Shown here piece by piece: positions 44,686 to 52,642 of a DNA stretch of 64,000 nucleotides; positions within the stretch are counted from its first letter, which is position 1; each line of letters begins with the position of its first letter. Source of the DNA: an uncultured Oscillospiraceae bacterium (GTDB lineage: Bacteria > Bacillota > Clostridia > Oscillospirales > Ruminococcaceae). A program made the translations under genes and the position numbers. The notes below the pieces were generated by a model. The model had not been told where the DNA came from. It saw nothing but the letters and a program-made list of their open reading frames with translations, and searched no databases. The stretch spans positions 62,001 through 126,000 of the forward strand of contig CAKSEY010000008.1 of the NCBI GenBank assembly GCA_934448295.1, given 5' to 3'.

Positions 44686-44937
44686 ATGACTTTTGAATAT
44701 ATCCCACGGGGCGTATGCTCCCGCAAAATGGTCTTTGAGATCGAGGACGGAGTTATAAAGTCGCTGGAGGTCGTCGGCGGCTGCAACGGAAATCTTAAGG
44801 GAATTTCCTCGCTGGTCACCGGAATGAAGCCCGAGGACGTTATCGCCCGCCTGGAAGGCATCACCTGCGGAAGCAAGCCAACCTCATGTCCTGCGCAGAT
44901 AGCGGAAGCTCTTAAAAAGTATCTCTCTGAAAATTAA
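44686..44937 (+). CDS. TSCPD domain protein (TIGR03905 type)
   Basis: An 83-residue protein with the domain signature SKPTSCPAQIAEALK near 64-78 and a conserved CNGNLKG loop. The same domain occurs at the end of some ribonucleotide reductases, where the Cys are thought to bind a metal; the stand-alone form has no known function. The spacing to both neighbours is 13-14 nt, so it is part of the operon. Confidence 0.92.
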   Translation: MTFEYIPRGVCSRKMVFEIEDGVIKSLEVVGGCNGNLKGISSLVTGMKPEDVIARLEGITCGSKPTSCPAQIAEALKKYLSEN

Positions 44938-44950
44938 AGGAACCTGATTA

Positions 44951-45823
44951 ATGAAAATACCTGAACTCTTTAAACAGGGCAGGACTGTGTTTTCCTTCGA
45001 GGTTTTCCCGCCGAAAAAGGACAACGACGTTTCTGTCATATACGACACGCTCGACCAGCTCGGGGATCTGCACCCGGATTTCATCAGCGTGACCTACGGG
45101 GCGGGCGGCAGCGCCGCAGGAGCCTCCACCACCGACCTTGTCTGCCGGATAAAGGAGCACTGCCACACCGAGTCCATCGCGCACCTTACCTGCGTGAACT
45201 CCACCCACGCGGATATTGACGAAAAAATACAGGAATTCAAGGAGCGCGGCATTGAAAACGTGCTGGCGCTGCGCGGCGACATCAATCCGAATATCCCGCC
45301 GAAGCACGAATTCCTCCACGCAAGCGACCTCATTGAATACATGAAGCCGCGCTCCGACCTGTCATTCTCGGGCGGCTGCTACCCGGAGGTCCACCCGGAG
45401 GCTTCAAGCGCGGTGGAAGATATCATCAACCTGAAAAAGAAAGTGGACGCAGGCGCTTCCCACCTGATCTCGCAGCTTTTCTTCGACAACGGCTCCTTTA
45501 TCAGCTTCCTGGAGAAAGCGCGTATCGCGGGGATAAACGTCCCGATAGAAGCGGGTATCATGCCGTGCGTCAACGCAAAGCAGATACAGAGAATGGTGAC
45601 CATGTGCGGAGCCAGCCTCCCGCTGAAATTCACGAAGATGATAAACCGCTACGGCGACAATCCCGAAGCAATGCGCGACGCTGGCATCGCCTATGCGGTA
45701 GACCAGATAATCGACCTGGTCGCCCAGGGAGTTGACGGGATACATCTCTACACGATGAACAACCCGTATATTGCAAGAAAAATCAGTGAAAGCATAGAAA
45801 AGGTGATACGCTGTGACAACTGA
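44951..45823 (+). CDS. metF: Methylenetetrahydrofolate reductase
   Basis: Reduces 5,10-methylene-THF to 5-methyl-THF with a flavin cofactor. The 290-residue TIM barrel starts FKQGRTVFSFEVFPPKK with the catalytic Glu, followed by YGAGGS, ALRGD near 96 and DAGASHLISQLFFDN. AAAGGA precedes the ATG. The next gene overlaps its end by 11 nt and encodes a B12-methionine synthase activation domain, so the methyl product probably goes to methionine. Confidence 0.96.
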   Translation: MKIPELFKQGRTVFSFEVFPPKKDNDVSVIYDTLDQLGDLHPDFISVTYGAGGSAAGASTTDLVCRIKEHCHTESIAHLTCVNSTHADIDEKIQEFKERGIENVLALRGDINPNIPPKHEFLHASDLIEYMKPRSDLSFSGGCYPEVHPEASSAVEDIINLKKKVDAGASHLISQLFFDNGSFISFLEKARIAGINVPIEAGIMPCVNAKQIQRMVTMCGASLPLKFTKMINRYGDNPEAMRDAGIAYAVDQIIDLVAQGVDGIHLYTMNNPYIARKISESIEKVIRCDN

Positions 45824-46481
45824 AATAACCCGTATAAACAGGGCTGAGGCGCTGCGCTACATGGGCTATACCCAGGAGCCGGACGCAAGAATAAGCGCCG
45901 TTATTGACGAGTGCGAGCAGGAGCTTCTTAAAGAGGCGCGCCCCCAGTTCGTCTGGAGAGTTTTCAACATACTTCGCAACGAGCATATGCTTTATCTGTC
46001 TGACTGCGATTTCGAGCTGGAGGGAAAGGACATTGCAGAGCACCTGCGCGGCTGCGACAAGGCGGCGATAGTATGCTCCACGCTTTCCTCCGACGCGGAC
46101 AGATTCCTGAAAAAGCTGGACGTTTCCGATTCGATGAAGGCGGTGATCTCTGACGCGCTGGCAAACGCCATGATAGAGCAGGTCAGCGAGAACGCACGCC
46201 AGGATATTCTGTCCAATATGCCGGGATATTCCACCACATGGTGCTACGGCGCCGGCTATGGGGATTTCCCGCTGGACTGCGCGCCTATGCTCATCGCCTC
46301 CGTGGACGCGGTAAGGAAAATCGGCGTATGCTGCACCGCCACCAAAATGCTCACCCCGCGCAAGACCATCATCGGTGTGATAGGGCTTTACCGCGGAGAG
46401 CTGGACAAGAAGCGCAAGAGCTGCGAGGACTGCAACGCAAAGGACACCTGCAAATTCCGGGCTTATGGCTCACGCTGCTGA
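45813..46481 (+). CDS. B12-dependent methionine synthase activation domain protein
   Basis: A 222-residue protein equivalent to the reactivation domain that is C-terminal in E. coli MetH. It has the GYGDFPLDCAP motif near 149 and the segment KMLTPRKTIIGVIGLYRGE, and ends with a Cys cluster (CEDCNAKDTCKFR), perhaps an iron-sulphur or zinc site. In many clostridia MetH lacks this domain and a separate gene supplies it; metH itself is outside the window. The start is a GTG at 45813 with AAGGTGA upstream, inside the end of metF. Confidence 0.9.
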   Translation: MTTEITRINRAEALRYMGYTQEPDARISAVIDECEQELLKEARPQFVWRVFNILRNEHMLYLSDCDFELEGKDIAEHLRGCDKAAIVCSTLSSDADRFLKKLDVSDSMKAVISDALANAMIEQVSENARQDILSNMPGYSTTWCYGAGYGDFPLDCAPMLIASVDAVRKIGVCCTATKMLTPRKTIIGVIGLYRGELDKKRKSCEDCNAKDTCKFRAYGSRC

Positions 46482-46510
46482 TGTGAAATACGTCTTATTC
46501 TGAATTGATC

Positions 46511-46556
46511 AGCGCCGACGCTTGTTATAGCGTCGGCGCTAAGTTTTTGTTTTTTT
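46511..46556 (+). terminator. Strong terminator of the PHP-to-metF operon
   Basis: Perfect 11-bp stem (46511-46521 with 46530-46540), 8-nt loop, then two long T runs. Confidence 0.95.
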
Positions 46557-46571
46557 CTTGGAATAAACCTA

Positions 46572-46600
46572 TTGACAAATACTAGAAGTAATGATATAAT
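46572..46600 (+). promoter_or_regulatory. Promoter of the TetR gene at 46717
   Basis: Perfect consensus TTGACA (46572-46577), 17-bp spacer, TATAAT (46595-46600). The leader of about 110 nt contains a short dyad GGCAG-N6-CTGCC (46643-46658), a possible autorepressor site. Confidence 0.87.
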
Positions 46601-46716
46601 GAATTGTATTCAGAAATGGTCAAAAAGTTTCTGAACTGCTCAGGCAGGCTTGACTGCCATAAACATTTATCCGGTAATGGCTGTGACAAGCTTACTGACT
46701 ACATGAGGAGACCAAT

Positions 46717-47370
46717 ATGCCGCCAAAACCCAAATTTACAAGAGAAGAGATCATTGCTTCCGCAGTTGAGCTGGTCAGCAAGCAGGGCATAGAGCACCTT
46801 ACGACCCGTAACCTCGGCGAATGGATGGGCAGCTCCGCGCGCCCGATATTCACTGTTTTCAACAGCATGGAGGAAGTCGTGACCGAAGTGCGCGCCGCCG
46901 CAATGGGGCGCTTTAACAGCTATATCGGCGAAATCGTGAACTTCACCCCAGCTTTCAAGGAGGCGGGGATCCGTATGGTTCGCTTTGCAATACGCGAGCC
47001 GAAGCTGTTCCACCTGATTTTCATGACGGAAACCAATCCCAGCGAGAATCCCGGCTCGTTTTTTGGCAGCCTTGGGGATTACGAGCCGCTGTGCATTGAC
47101 GTCATCCAGCGCGACTATGATCTGAGCAGGGAGCAGGCAACTGTGCTCTTCCAGCATATGTGGACGTATACATACGGTATCAGCGCGCTGTGCGCAACGC
47201 ATATGTGCATGTTCCCGGAAGAAGAGATCGCAAACCGGCTCGGCACTGAATTCCTTGCGATAACAGCGCTGATAAAGTCCGGAAATATGTACATGACCAC
47301 TCCGGCGCCCGTTCCCGGGGCAGATCCCGATAACCTGAAAACTAACGATATTCTTGCAGGACTTAAATAA
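46717..47370 (+). CDS. TetR/AcrR family regulator with WHG-type C-terminus
   Basis: A 217-residue protein with the DNA-binding helices at about 8-55 (FTREEIIASAVELV, then LTTRNLGEWMGSSARPIFTV). The C-terminal domain resembles the WHG type of TetR proteins (FKEAGIRMVRFAIREPKLF). GAGGAG precedes the ATG. It is a single-gene unit between terminators, with no neighbour that suggests a target; it may act elsewhere in the genome. Confidence 0.88.
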   Translation: MPPKPKFTREEIIASAVELVSKQGIEHLTTRNLGEWMGSSARPIFTVFNSMEEVVTEVRAAAMGRFNSYIGEIVNFTPAFKEAGIRMVRFAIREPKLFHLIFMTETNPSENPGSFFGSLGDYEPLCIDVIQRDYDLSREQATVLFQHMWTYTYGISALCATHMCMFPEEEIANRLGTEFLAITALIKSGNMYMTTPAPVPGADPDNLKTNDILAGLK

Positions 47371-47374
47371 ACTA

Positions 47375-47402
47375 AAGCCTCCCCGGTTTTCCGGGGAGGC
47401 TT
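47375..47402. terminator. Bidirectional terminator between TetR and rpoD
   Basis: Perfect 12-bp stem (47375-47386 with 47391-47402) with a TTTT loop, between convergent genes that end at 47370 and 47407. Confidence 0.88.
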
Positions 47403-47406
47403 CTTA

Positions 47407-48486
47407 TTATTCCAGAAACATTCTGAGGTTCTTGCTGCGCGACTGCTGGCGGAGCTTCCTCAGCGCCTTTGCTTCTATCTGGCGGATCCGCTCGCGGGTG
47501 ACGTTGAACTGCTTTCCCACTTCCTCAAGGGTGTGAGCGCGGTCGCTGCCCACTCCGTAGCGGAATTTCAGCACGTCCCGCTCTCTTTCCGGCAGAGTGT
47601 CGAGCGCCTTGTTAAGCTCGTCCTTGAACACCGACTGCATTGCGCTGTCGATCGGCGCGGGGGCGTCCTCGTCCGGGATAAAGTCCCCGAGGTAGCTGTC
47701 CTCTTCCTCGCCCACCGGCGCTTCCAGCGAAACCGGATCCTGCGCTATGCGTATGACCTCCCGGACGCGCTCCGGCGTCATGTTAAGCTCCTGCGCGACT
47801 TCTTCGATAGTCGGCTCGTGCCCGTTCTTGTGCAGAAGATGATTCTGCGCTTTCTTGACCTTGGTGATGGTCTCCACCATGTGCACCGGAATACGGATAG
47901 TCCTCGCCTGGTCGGCGATAGCGCGGGAGATGGACTGCCTAATCCACCAGGTCGCATACGTTGAGAACTTGTAGCCCTTGGTATGGTCGAACTTCTCCAC
48001 CGCCTTTATCAGCCCGATGTAGCCCTCCTGGATCAGATCGAGGAACGGCATTCCCCTGCCGACAAAGTGCTTTGCAATGCTCACCACAAGCCTGAGATTC
48101 GCTTCAATAAGGCGGTTGCGCGCCTCCTGGTCGCCGGCGTTTATCCTCTCGGCAAGCTGAATTTCCTCCTCAGTGGAAAGAAGCGGGATCTTGCCTATTT
48201 CCTTCAGATGTATCTTTACCGGGTCGTCGGCCGCGATACCCTCTGCGGAGTAGTCGTAGTCGCTGTCGTCGTCTCCCGTGGACACGTCAAGCGCCGTATC
48301 CAGGTCGCCGGGGGTTATATCGTCAACTATCTCTATATTATTGCTTTCAAGGTCGTCGTACAGCTTGTTTATCTGGTCGGCGTCAATGTCCATTTCCTCA
48401 ATGGCGTCGGTGATCTCCTTAGTTGTAAGGCGGCCGTTCTGTTTTCCGTGATCAAGAAGCTCTCCTATCACTTTTTCGTTGCTCAT
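47407..48486 (-). CDS. Sigma-70 family housekeeping-type sigma factor, copy A
   Basis: A 359-residue protein with region 1.1-like N-terminus, an acidic linker, and regions 2-4. Region 2 has FSTYATWWIRQSISRAIADQ; region 4.2 has VTRERIRQIEAKALRKLR. It departs from the consensus in places where copy B keeps it: EGYIGLIKAVEKFDHTKG for EGNLGLIK, FRYGVGSDRAHTLEEVG for LRYGL-DG, and a C-terminus RQQSRSKNLRMFLE for RHPSRSKKLKDFLE. The two copies align end to end. It is 54 nt downstream of copy B. It may be an alternative primary-type sigma factor. Confidence 0.93.
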   Translation of the reverse strand: MSNEKVIGELLDHGKQNGRLTTKEITDAIEEMDIDADQINKLYDDLESNNIEIVDDITPGDLDTALDVSTGDDDSDYDYSAEGIAADDPVKIHLKEIGKIPLLSTEEEIQLAERINAGDQEARNRLIEANLRLVVSIAKHFVGRGMPFLDLIQEGYIGLIKAVEKFDHTKGYKFSTYATWWIRQSISRAIADQARTIRIPVHMVETITKVKKAQNHLLHKNGHEPTIEEVAQELNMTPERVREVIRIAQDPVSLEAPVGEEEDSYLGDFIPDEDAPAPIDSAMQSVFKDELNKALDTLPERERDVLKFRYGVGSDRAHTLEEVGKQFNVTRERIRQIEAKALRKLRQQSRSKNLRMFLE

Positions 48487-48540
48487 TCTGTGTTTCCTTT
48501 CCTCCGGTGAACACGAGGGTTCTGGGTGCCTTATGTATCG

Positions 48541-49632
48541 TCATTCAAGAAAGTCCTTAAGCTTCTTGCTGCGGGTCGGGTGGCGGAGCTTACGGAGCGC
48601 CTTGGTCTCTATCTGGCGTATTCTCTCACGCGTTACCTGGAATTCCTGACCTACCTCCTCAAGCGTTCTCTGCCTGCCGTCGATAAGGCCGTATCTCAGG
48701 ATTATCACGCGCTTCTCACGGTCTGTGAGGGTGTCCAGCACGTCGCTCAGGGTCTGCTTCAGCACGCTGTTGCAAGCCTCGTCTGCGGGAGCCGGCGCGT
48801 CCTCGTCAGGAATGAAGTCGCCCAGGTGGCTGTCCTCCTCCTCGCCGATAGGCGTTTCAAGGGAAACGGGGTCCTGCGCAATGCGGATTATCTCGCGAAC
48901 CTTGTCCAGCGGCATGTTGAGCTTTTCGGCTATCTCGTCCTCGGTAGGCTCGTAGCCGTTCTCATGCAGGAGCTGGCTCTGCATTTTCTTTACCTTGGTG
49001 ATGGTTTCCACCATGTGCACCGGGATACGGATAGTCCTCGCCTGGTCTGCGATGGCGCGGGTTATGGACTGCCTTATCCACCATGTCGCATAGGTGGAGA
49101 ACTTGAAACCCTTGGTGTAGTCGAACTTATCGACTGCCTTGATAAGCCCGAGATTTCCCTCCTGAATAAGGTCAAGGAACTGCATTCCGCGGCGGACGTA
49201 CTTCTTCGCGATACTTACCACCAGGCGGAGGTTCGCTTCGCTCAGGCGCTTCTTTGCGGCTGCGTCGCCGTTTGCCATGCGCTCCGCCAGCTTTATCTCC
49301 TCCTCGGTGGTGAGCAGCGGAATACGTCCTATCTCCTTGAGGTACAGCTTTACCGAGTCGTCCGCCAGCATTCCGTCGGTGTCGTAGCTTTCGTCCGCGC
49401 TCTCCGTTTCCGCAAGGTCGATGAGGTTCTCGATATCAAGGTCTGCGGTGTAGTCGTCCACGATACGGATATTGAGGCTCTCCAGATCCTCGTAAAGACC
49501 GTTTATCTGTTCAGCGTCAAAGTTCAGCTCCTCCAGGACGTCCGTTATCTCCTTGGTGGTGAGGCAGCCCTTCTGCTTTCCCTGAGCCAGCAGCTCATGA
49601 AGGGTCGCTATGCTTCCATTGTTCTCTGTCAT
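48541..49632 (-). CDS. rpoD: Primary RNA polymerase sigma factor (SigA), copy B
   Basis: A 363-residue sigma-70 group 1 factor matching the consensus closely: MQFLDLIQEGNLGLIKAVDK in region 2.1, FSTYATWWIRQSITRAIADQ in 2.3-2.4, EEDSHLGDFIPDEDAPAP in region 3, and RQRTLEEVGQEF then VTRERIRQIETKALRKLRH in region 4. It overlaps the dnaG stop (TGATG), the classical dnaG-rpoD arrangement, which supports this copy as the primary factor. Confidence 0.96.
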   Translation of the reverse strand: MTENNGSIATLHELLAQGKQKGCLTTKEITDVLEELNFDAEQINGLYEDLESLNIRIVDDYTADLDIENLIDLAETESADESYDTDGMLADDSVKLYLKEIGRIPLLTTEEEIKLAERMANGDAAAKKRLSEANLRLVVSIAKKYVRRGMQFLDLIQEGNLGLIKAVDKFDYTKGFKFSTYATWWIRQSITRAIADQARTIRIPVHMVETITKVKKMQSQLLHENGYEPTEDEIAEKLNMPLDKVREIIRIAQDPVSLETPIGEEEDSHLGDFIPDEDAPAPADEACNSVLKQTLSDVLDTLTDREKRVIILRYGLIDGRQRTLEEVGQEFQVTRERIRQIETKALRKLRHPTRSKKLKDFLE

Positions 49633-51380
49633 CAGCTTTTTTTCTCCTTTAACTTTTGTGCCAGCATTAGCAGGTCGTCGTCCGACATACTTGCTGCGTC
49701 TCTCTGTTTTATATTATCATGGTACTCGTTGAGCACCTTTATATAATCCTCGGCAACGTCCCCGCTGTGCGCGAACTGCGAAAAATCGTTAAGTATCCCG
49801 TATATCCGCCCGACCTCATCGGTGGAGAAGCCCTCGTTGAACATGCTTCCGGTGAATATCACCCCGGCGTTGTTCTTCTCCTCCATGAACTCGAACACGC
49901 GGCGGTTGAACTCCGTCACAAAGCCGCCGGTGAGCTTTTTCCGCACAGCGGGCAGCTTGTCCTGATTATGGAACGCGAAGCACAGTATCCCGCGCTCCGC
50001 CTTTTCCTCCCGGGGGAGCTTGGCGGATTCGGGATTTATCTTGTCCTTGGCACGCGGGGAGATCAGCTCTCTGTACTGCTCGCGGTCGGATTTCTTCTTC
50101 TGTCGGGAAATTTCGCTCTTTACCGCGAAGCTCACGGTTTCAGACGGCACGCGGGCGTTTTCCGCCGCCTTTGAGATGTAAACCGCCCGCTCCAGTGGAT
50201 TGTGTATCTGCGCCAGGAAAACGACCACCTTTTTCAGGTAAGCCGCCCTGTCCTCCTCTTTGTTGAGGTCAAGACCCGCAGTGAGCTTCCCCATCTCGTA
50301 ATCTATCGCGCCGCCGGAGCTTTCGATCAGGTGCGCGAACGCTTCCGCGCCGAACTTCTTGATGTACTCGTCCGGGTCCTTGGCTCCGGTCATCTGGAGC
50401 ACCCGCGCCTTGACTCCCGCTTCGCTGAGCAGGTTTATACCCCGGGAAGCGGCTTTCTGCCCCGGCCCGTCCGAATCGTAGGACAGAATGACCTCGGATT
50501 TTCCCATGCGGCCGATAAGCCGCGCCTGGGTGGCGGTTATCGCAGTCCCGAGGGTGGCGACTGCGCTGTCGAAGCCCGCCTGGTGCATGGAGATAACGTC
50601 CATGTAGCCCTCGCAGAGAATGAAGTAATCCGCCTTGGAATTCTTCGCGTAATTGAGGGCGAACAGGTTGTCGCGCTTCTGAAAGACGTAGGTCTCGGCG
50701 CTGTTGAGGTACTTTGCCGGAGCGTCAGCGGCAAGCGCCCGCCCGCCGAACGCGATGATGTTCCCCCGGGTGTCGAAAATCGGGAACATCACGCGGTTCA
50801 CGAACTTGTCGTAAACGCGGTTGTTGTTCCGCACCAGAAGCGAACCGTCGATAAGCTCGTCCTCTGAAAACCCGAGATTTCTCATATAATAATGAAGCTT
50901 GTGGTAATCGTTGACCGCGTACCCTATGCCGAAATGCCGGATAGTGTGCTCGGTGAGCTGCCGCCCGGTGATGTAGTTCCAGCCGTCCGCGCCCTCCGGG
51001 GAGAAAAGCTGCCTGTGGAAGAACTTCCCCGCCTCGCGGTTCATTTCGTACAGCCGCTTGCGCCTTCTCGCGGAATCGTCGTCCCTGTCCTCCGGCATAG
51101 CCATACCGGAGCGCTGCGCCAGGAACCGCACCGCCTCGATGTAGTCGAGATTTTCTATGGTGCGGATAAAGGTGATAACGTCTCCGCCCGCGCCGCAGCC
51201 GAAGCAGTAGTAGCTCTGCGTGTTCGGGTAGACGTGGAACGACGGCGTTCTCTCCGAATGGAAAGGACACCGGCAGGAATATGTGCTGCCGGAGCGCTTC
51301 AGCTCGACATAATTTTCGATAACGGACACAATTTCGTTGTTGTCGCGAAGCTCTTGAATAAAACCCTCCGGTAAAGCCAT
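49632..51380 (-). CDS. dnaG: DNA primase
   Basis: Makes RNA primers for replication. The 582-residue protein has the N-terminal zinc motif CRCPFHSERTPSFHV with the pair YCFGCGAGGD, the RNA polymerase domain with Toprim motifs (LCEGYMDVISMHQAGF near 260 and LSYDSDGPGQKA near 310), and a C-terminal helicase-binding domain. The ATG at 51380 has GGGAGG upstream; an earlier in-frame start at 51464 lies in the preceding terminator region. First gene of dnaG-rpoD-rpoD. Confidence 0.97.
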   Translation of the reverse strand: MALPEGFIQELRDNNEIVSVIENYVELKRSGSTYSCRCPFHSERTPSFHVYPNTQSYYCFGCGAGGDVITFIRTIENLDYIEAVRFLAQRSGMAMPEDRDDDSARRRKRLYEMNREAGKFFHRQLFSPEGADGWNYITGRQLTEHTIRHFGIGYAVNDYHKLHYYMRNLGFSEDELIDGSLLVRNNNRVYDKFVNRVMFPIFDTRGNIIAFGGRALAADAPAKYLNSAETYVFQKRDNLFALNYAKNSKADYFILCEGYMDVISMHQAGFDSAVATLGTAITATQARLIGRMGKSEVILSYDSDGPGQKAASRGINLLSEAGVKARVLQMTGAKDPDEYIKKFGAEAFAHLIESSGGAIDYEMGKLTAGLDLNKEEDRAAYLKKVVVFLAQIHNPLERAVYISKAAENARVPSETVSFAVKSEISRQKKKSDREQYRELISPRAKDKINPESAKLPREEKAERGILCFAFHNQDKLPAVRKKLTGGFVTEFNRRVFEFMEEKNNAGVIFTGSMFNEGFSTDEVGRIYGILNDFSQFAHSGDVAEDYIKVLNEYHDNIKQRDAASMSDDDLLMLAQKLKEKKS

Positions 51381-51450
51381 ATTATCCCTCCCGTCCCGAT
51401 AAAATAAGTATTTGTAAAGGCGCGTGCAATATACCAATGCCACAAACGGC

Positions 51451-51499
51451 AAAAAAGGGCACAATTCTCCCTCTGTTAATATATACAGAAATTGCGCCC
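51451..51499 (-). terminator. Terminator after YigZ
   Basis: A ten-bp stem with one wobble (51457-51466 with 51490-51499), inner CTG/CAG pairing, followed on the minus strand by six T, upstream of dnaG. A promoter for dnaG should lie in 51381-51450; I see only weak hexamers there. Confidence 0.75.
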
Positions 51500-51566
51500 G
51501 GATTCCTTTTTATTTTCGATAAGTTTGTTGATTTTGTACAAATAAATCGTATTCAGCCACGCGGAA

Positions 51567-52187
51567 TTATGCAAAATCAAAGCTGAGCTTCTCAATTTCT
51601 TCCACTTTTATATTTCCATTGCAGGAATCCACCAGCTTGTCCGTGAGAGCCTTTGCGCTTTCCTCGCGGATATGCAGGGTTATCTGAACATTATCCGCAA
51701 ATTTCTCGTCCGCGACCCGTGCGTCATATTCAGCGAAAATCTGCGCCAGCCTGCCGTAAAGCCCGTAATCCACCGTGACAAGCAGCTTCACCGCTGCCGC
51801 CATGCATTTTATCTGAGCCGCGTCTACCGCGTCCTTGGCGCCTTTGGTGTACGCTCGGACAAGTCCTCCCGCGCCCAGCAGAATCCCGCCGAAATACCGC
51901 GTTACCACGCAGCAGACGTCCGTCAGCCCCTCCCTGCGGAGCACCTCGTAAATCGGGACTCCCGCGGTGCCGCCCGGTTCGCCGTCGTCGGAGTGCCGCG
52001 CGGTGTTGTTCTCCCTCAGGATATACGCGTAGCAGTTGTGCGTTGCCTTTCGGTGCATGGCGCGTATCTCCTCTATGAACGCCGTAGCCTGCCCCTCGGT
52101 CTGTACCGGGCAGAGGTACCCGATGAATTCGGACTTCTTCTCAATAAACCGCGCCTCGCACCGGCGCGCGATGGTCTTGTATTCCAT
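51567..52187 (-). CDS. YigZ/IMPACT family protein
   Basis: A 206-residue protein with the UPF0029 N-terminal fold: KKSEFIGYLCPVQTE near 18, HNCYAYIL, HSDDGEPGGTAG near 64-75 and VVTRYFGGILLGAGGLVRAY near 94. A second domain follows. Relatives (IMPACT, YIH1) affect translation control in eukaryotes; bacterial function is unsettled. It lies after rpmE and its terminator, so it may depend on read-through. Confidence 0.92.
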   Translation of the reverse strand: MEYKTIARRCEARFIEKKSEFIGYLCPVQTEGQATAFIEEIRAMHRKATHNCYAYILRENNTARHSDDGEPGGTAGVPIYEVLRREGLTDVCCVVTRYFGGILLGAGGLVRAYTKGAKDAVDAAQIKCMAAAVKLLVTVDYGLYGRLAQIFAEYDARVADEKFADNVQITLHIREESAKALTDKLVDSCNGNIKVEEIEKLSFDFA

Positions 52188-52204
52188 AGTACCTCCCTAA
52201 ACGC

Positions 52205-52239
52205 AAAAACACACGCAGGAAAATCGAGCGTGTGTTTTT
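52205..52239 (-). terminator. Terminator after rpmE
   Basis: Perfect 12-bp stem including the A/T arms (52205-52216 with 52228-52239); the minus strand ends in TTTTTG. Confidence 0.85.
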
Positions 52240-52267
52240 AACTACTTTAAACCTACTGTGTGAACAA

Positions 52268-52471
52268 TTACTTGCCCATATTGTAGCGCTTCTTGAATCT
52301 GTCAACACGTCCGCCGGAATCTACCAGCTTCTGCTTACCTGTGAAGAACGGATGGCACTTGGAGCAGATTTCTACTCTGATGTCCTTCTTGGTAGAGCGT
52401 GTAGCGATTTCATTGCCGCAGGCGCATCTGATAACAGTAGCCTCGTATGCGGGATGAATACCTTCTTTCAT
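52268..52471 (-). CDS. rpmE: Ribosomal protein L31 (zinc form)
   Basis: Large-subunit protein of 67 residues beginning MKEGIHPAYEATVIRCACGN. The four zinc-binding Cys are present (CAC near 16-18 and CSKC near 35-38), so this is the C+ type. The ATG at 52471 is preceded by GAGGTG, which also forms an in-frame GTG just upstream at 52480. Single gene with its own promoter. Confidence 0.97.
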   Translation of the reverse strand: MKEGIHPAYEATVIRCACGNEIATRSTKKDIRVEICSKCHPFFTGKQKLVDSGGRVDRFKKRYNMGK

Positions 52472-52586
52472 GAATTTCACCTCAATCCGTATATGCCAAA
52501 CCCTGGTTTGCTTACCATCAGCGGTTCAGACTATGGCATAGTCATTAACAATTATATAGTATACCACAACTCTCCCACAATTGCAA
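52472..52586 (-). promoter_or_regulatory. rpmE promoter and structured leader
   Basis: Minus-strand TTGCAA (52581-52586), 17-bp spacer, TATACT (52558-52563). The leader of about 80 nt contains a perfect six-bp hairpin with a GGC loop (52529-52543) and a second short dyad near 52499-52510. L31 genes are known to have autoregulatory leaders in several phyla; whether this is one is not shown. Confidence 0.6.
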
Positions 52587-52642
52587 GGGGTTTTTGAAAA
52601 TTTTCTTTAAAATTTTCGTTCTATGTGGAACTATATTCCAAA

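Noticed and set aside
46643..46658. GGCAG-N6-CTGCC as the TetR operator
   Set aside because: Five-bp arms are too short to be convincing without conservation data; mentioned only in the promoter entry.
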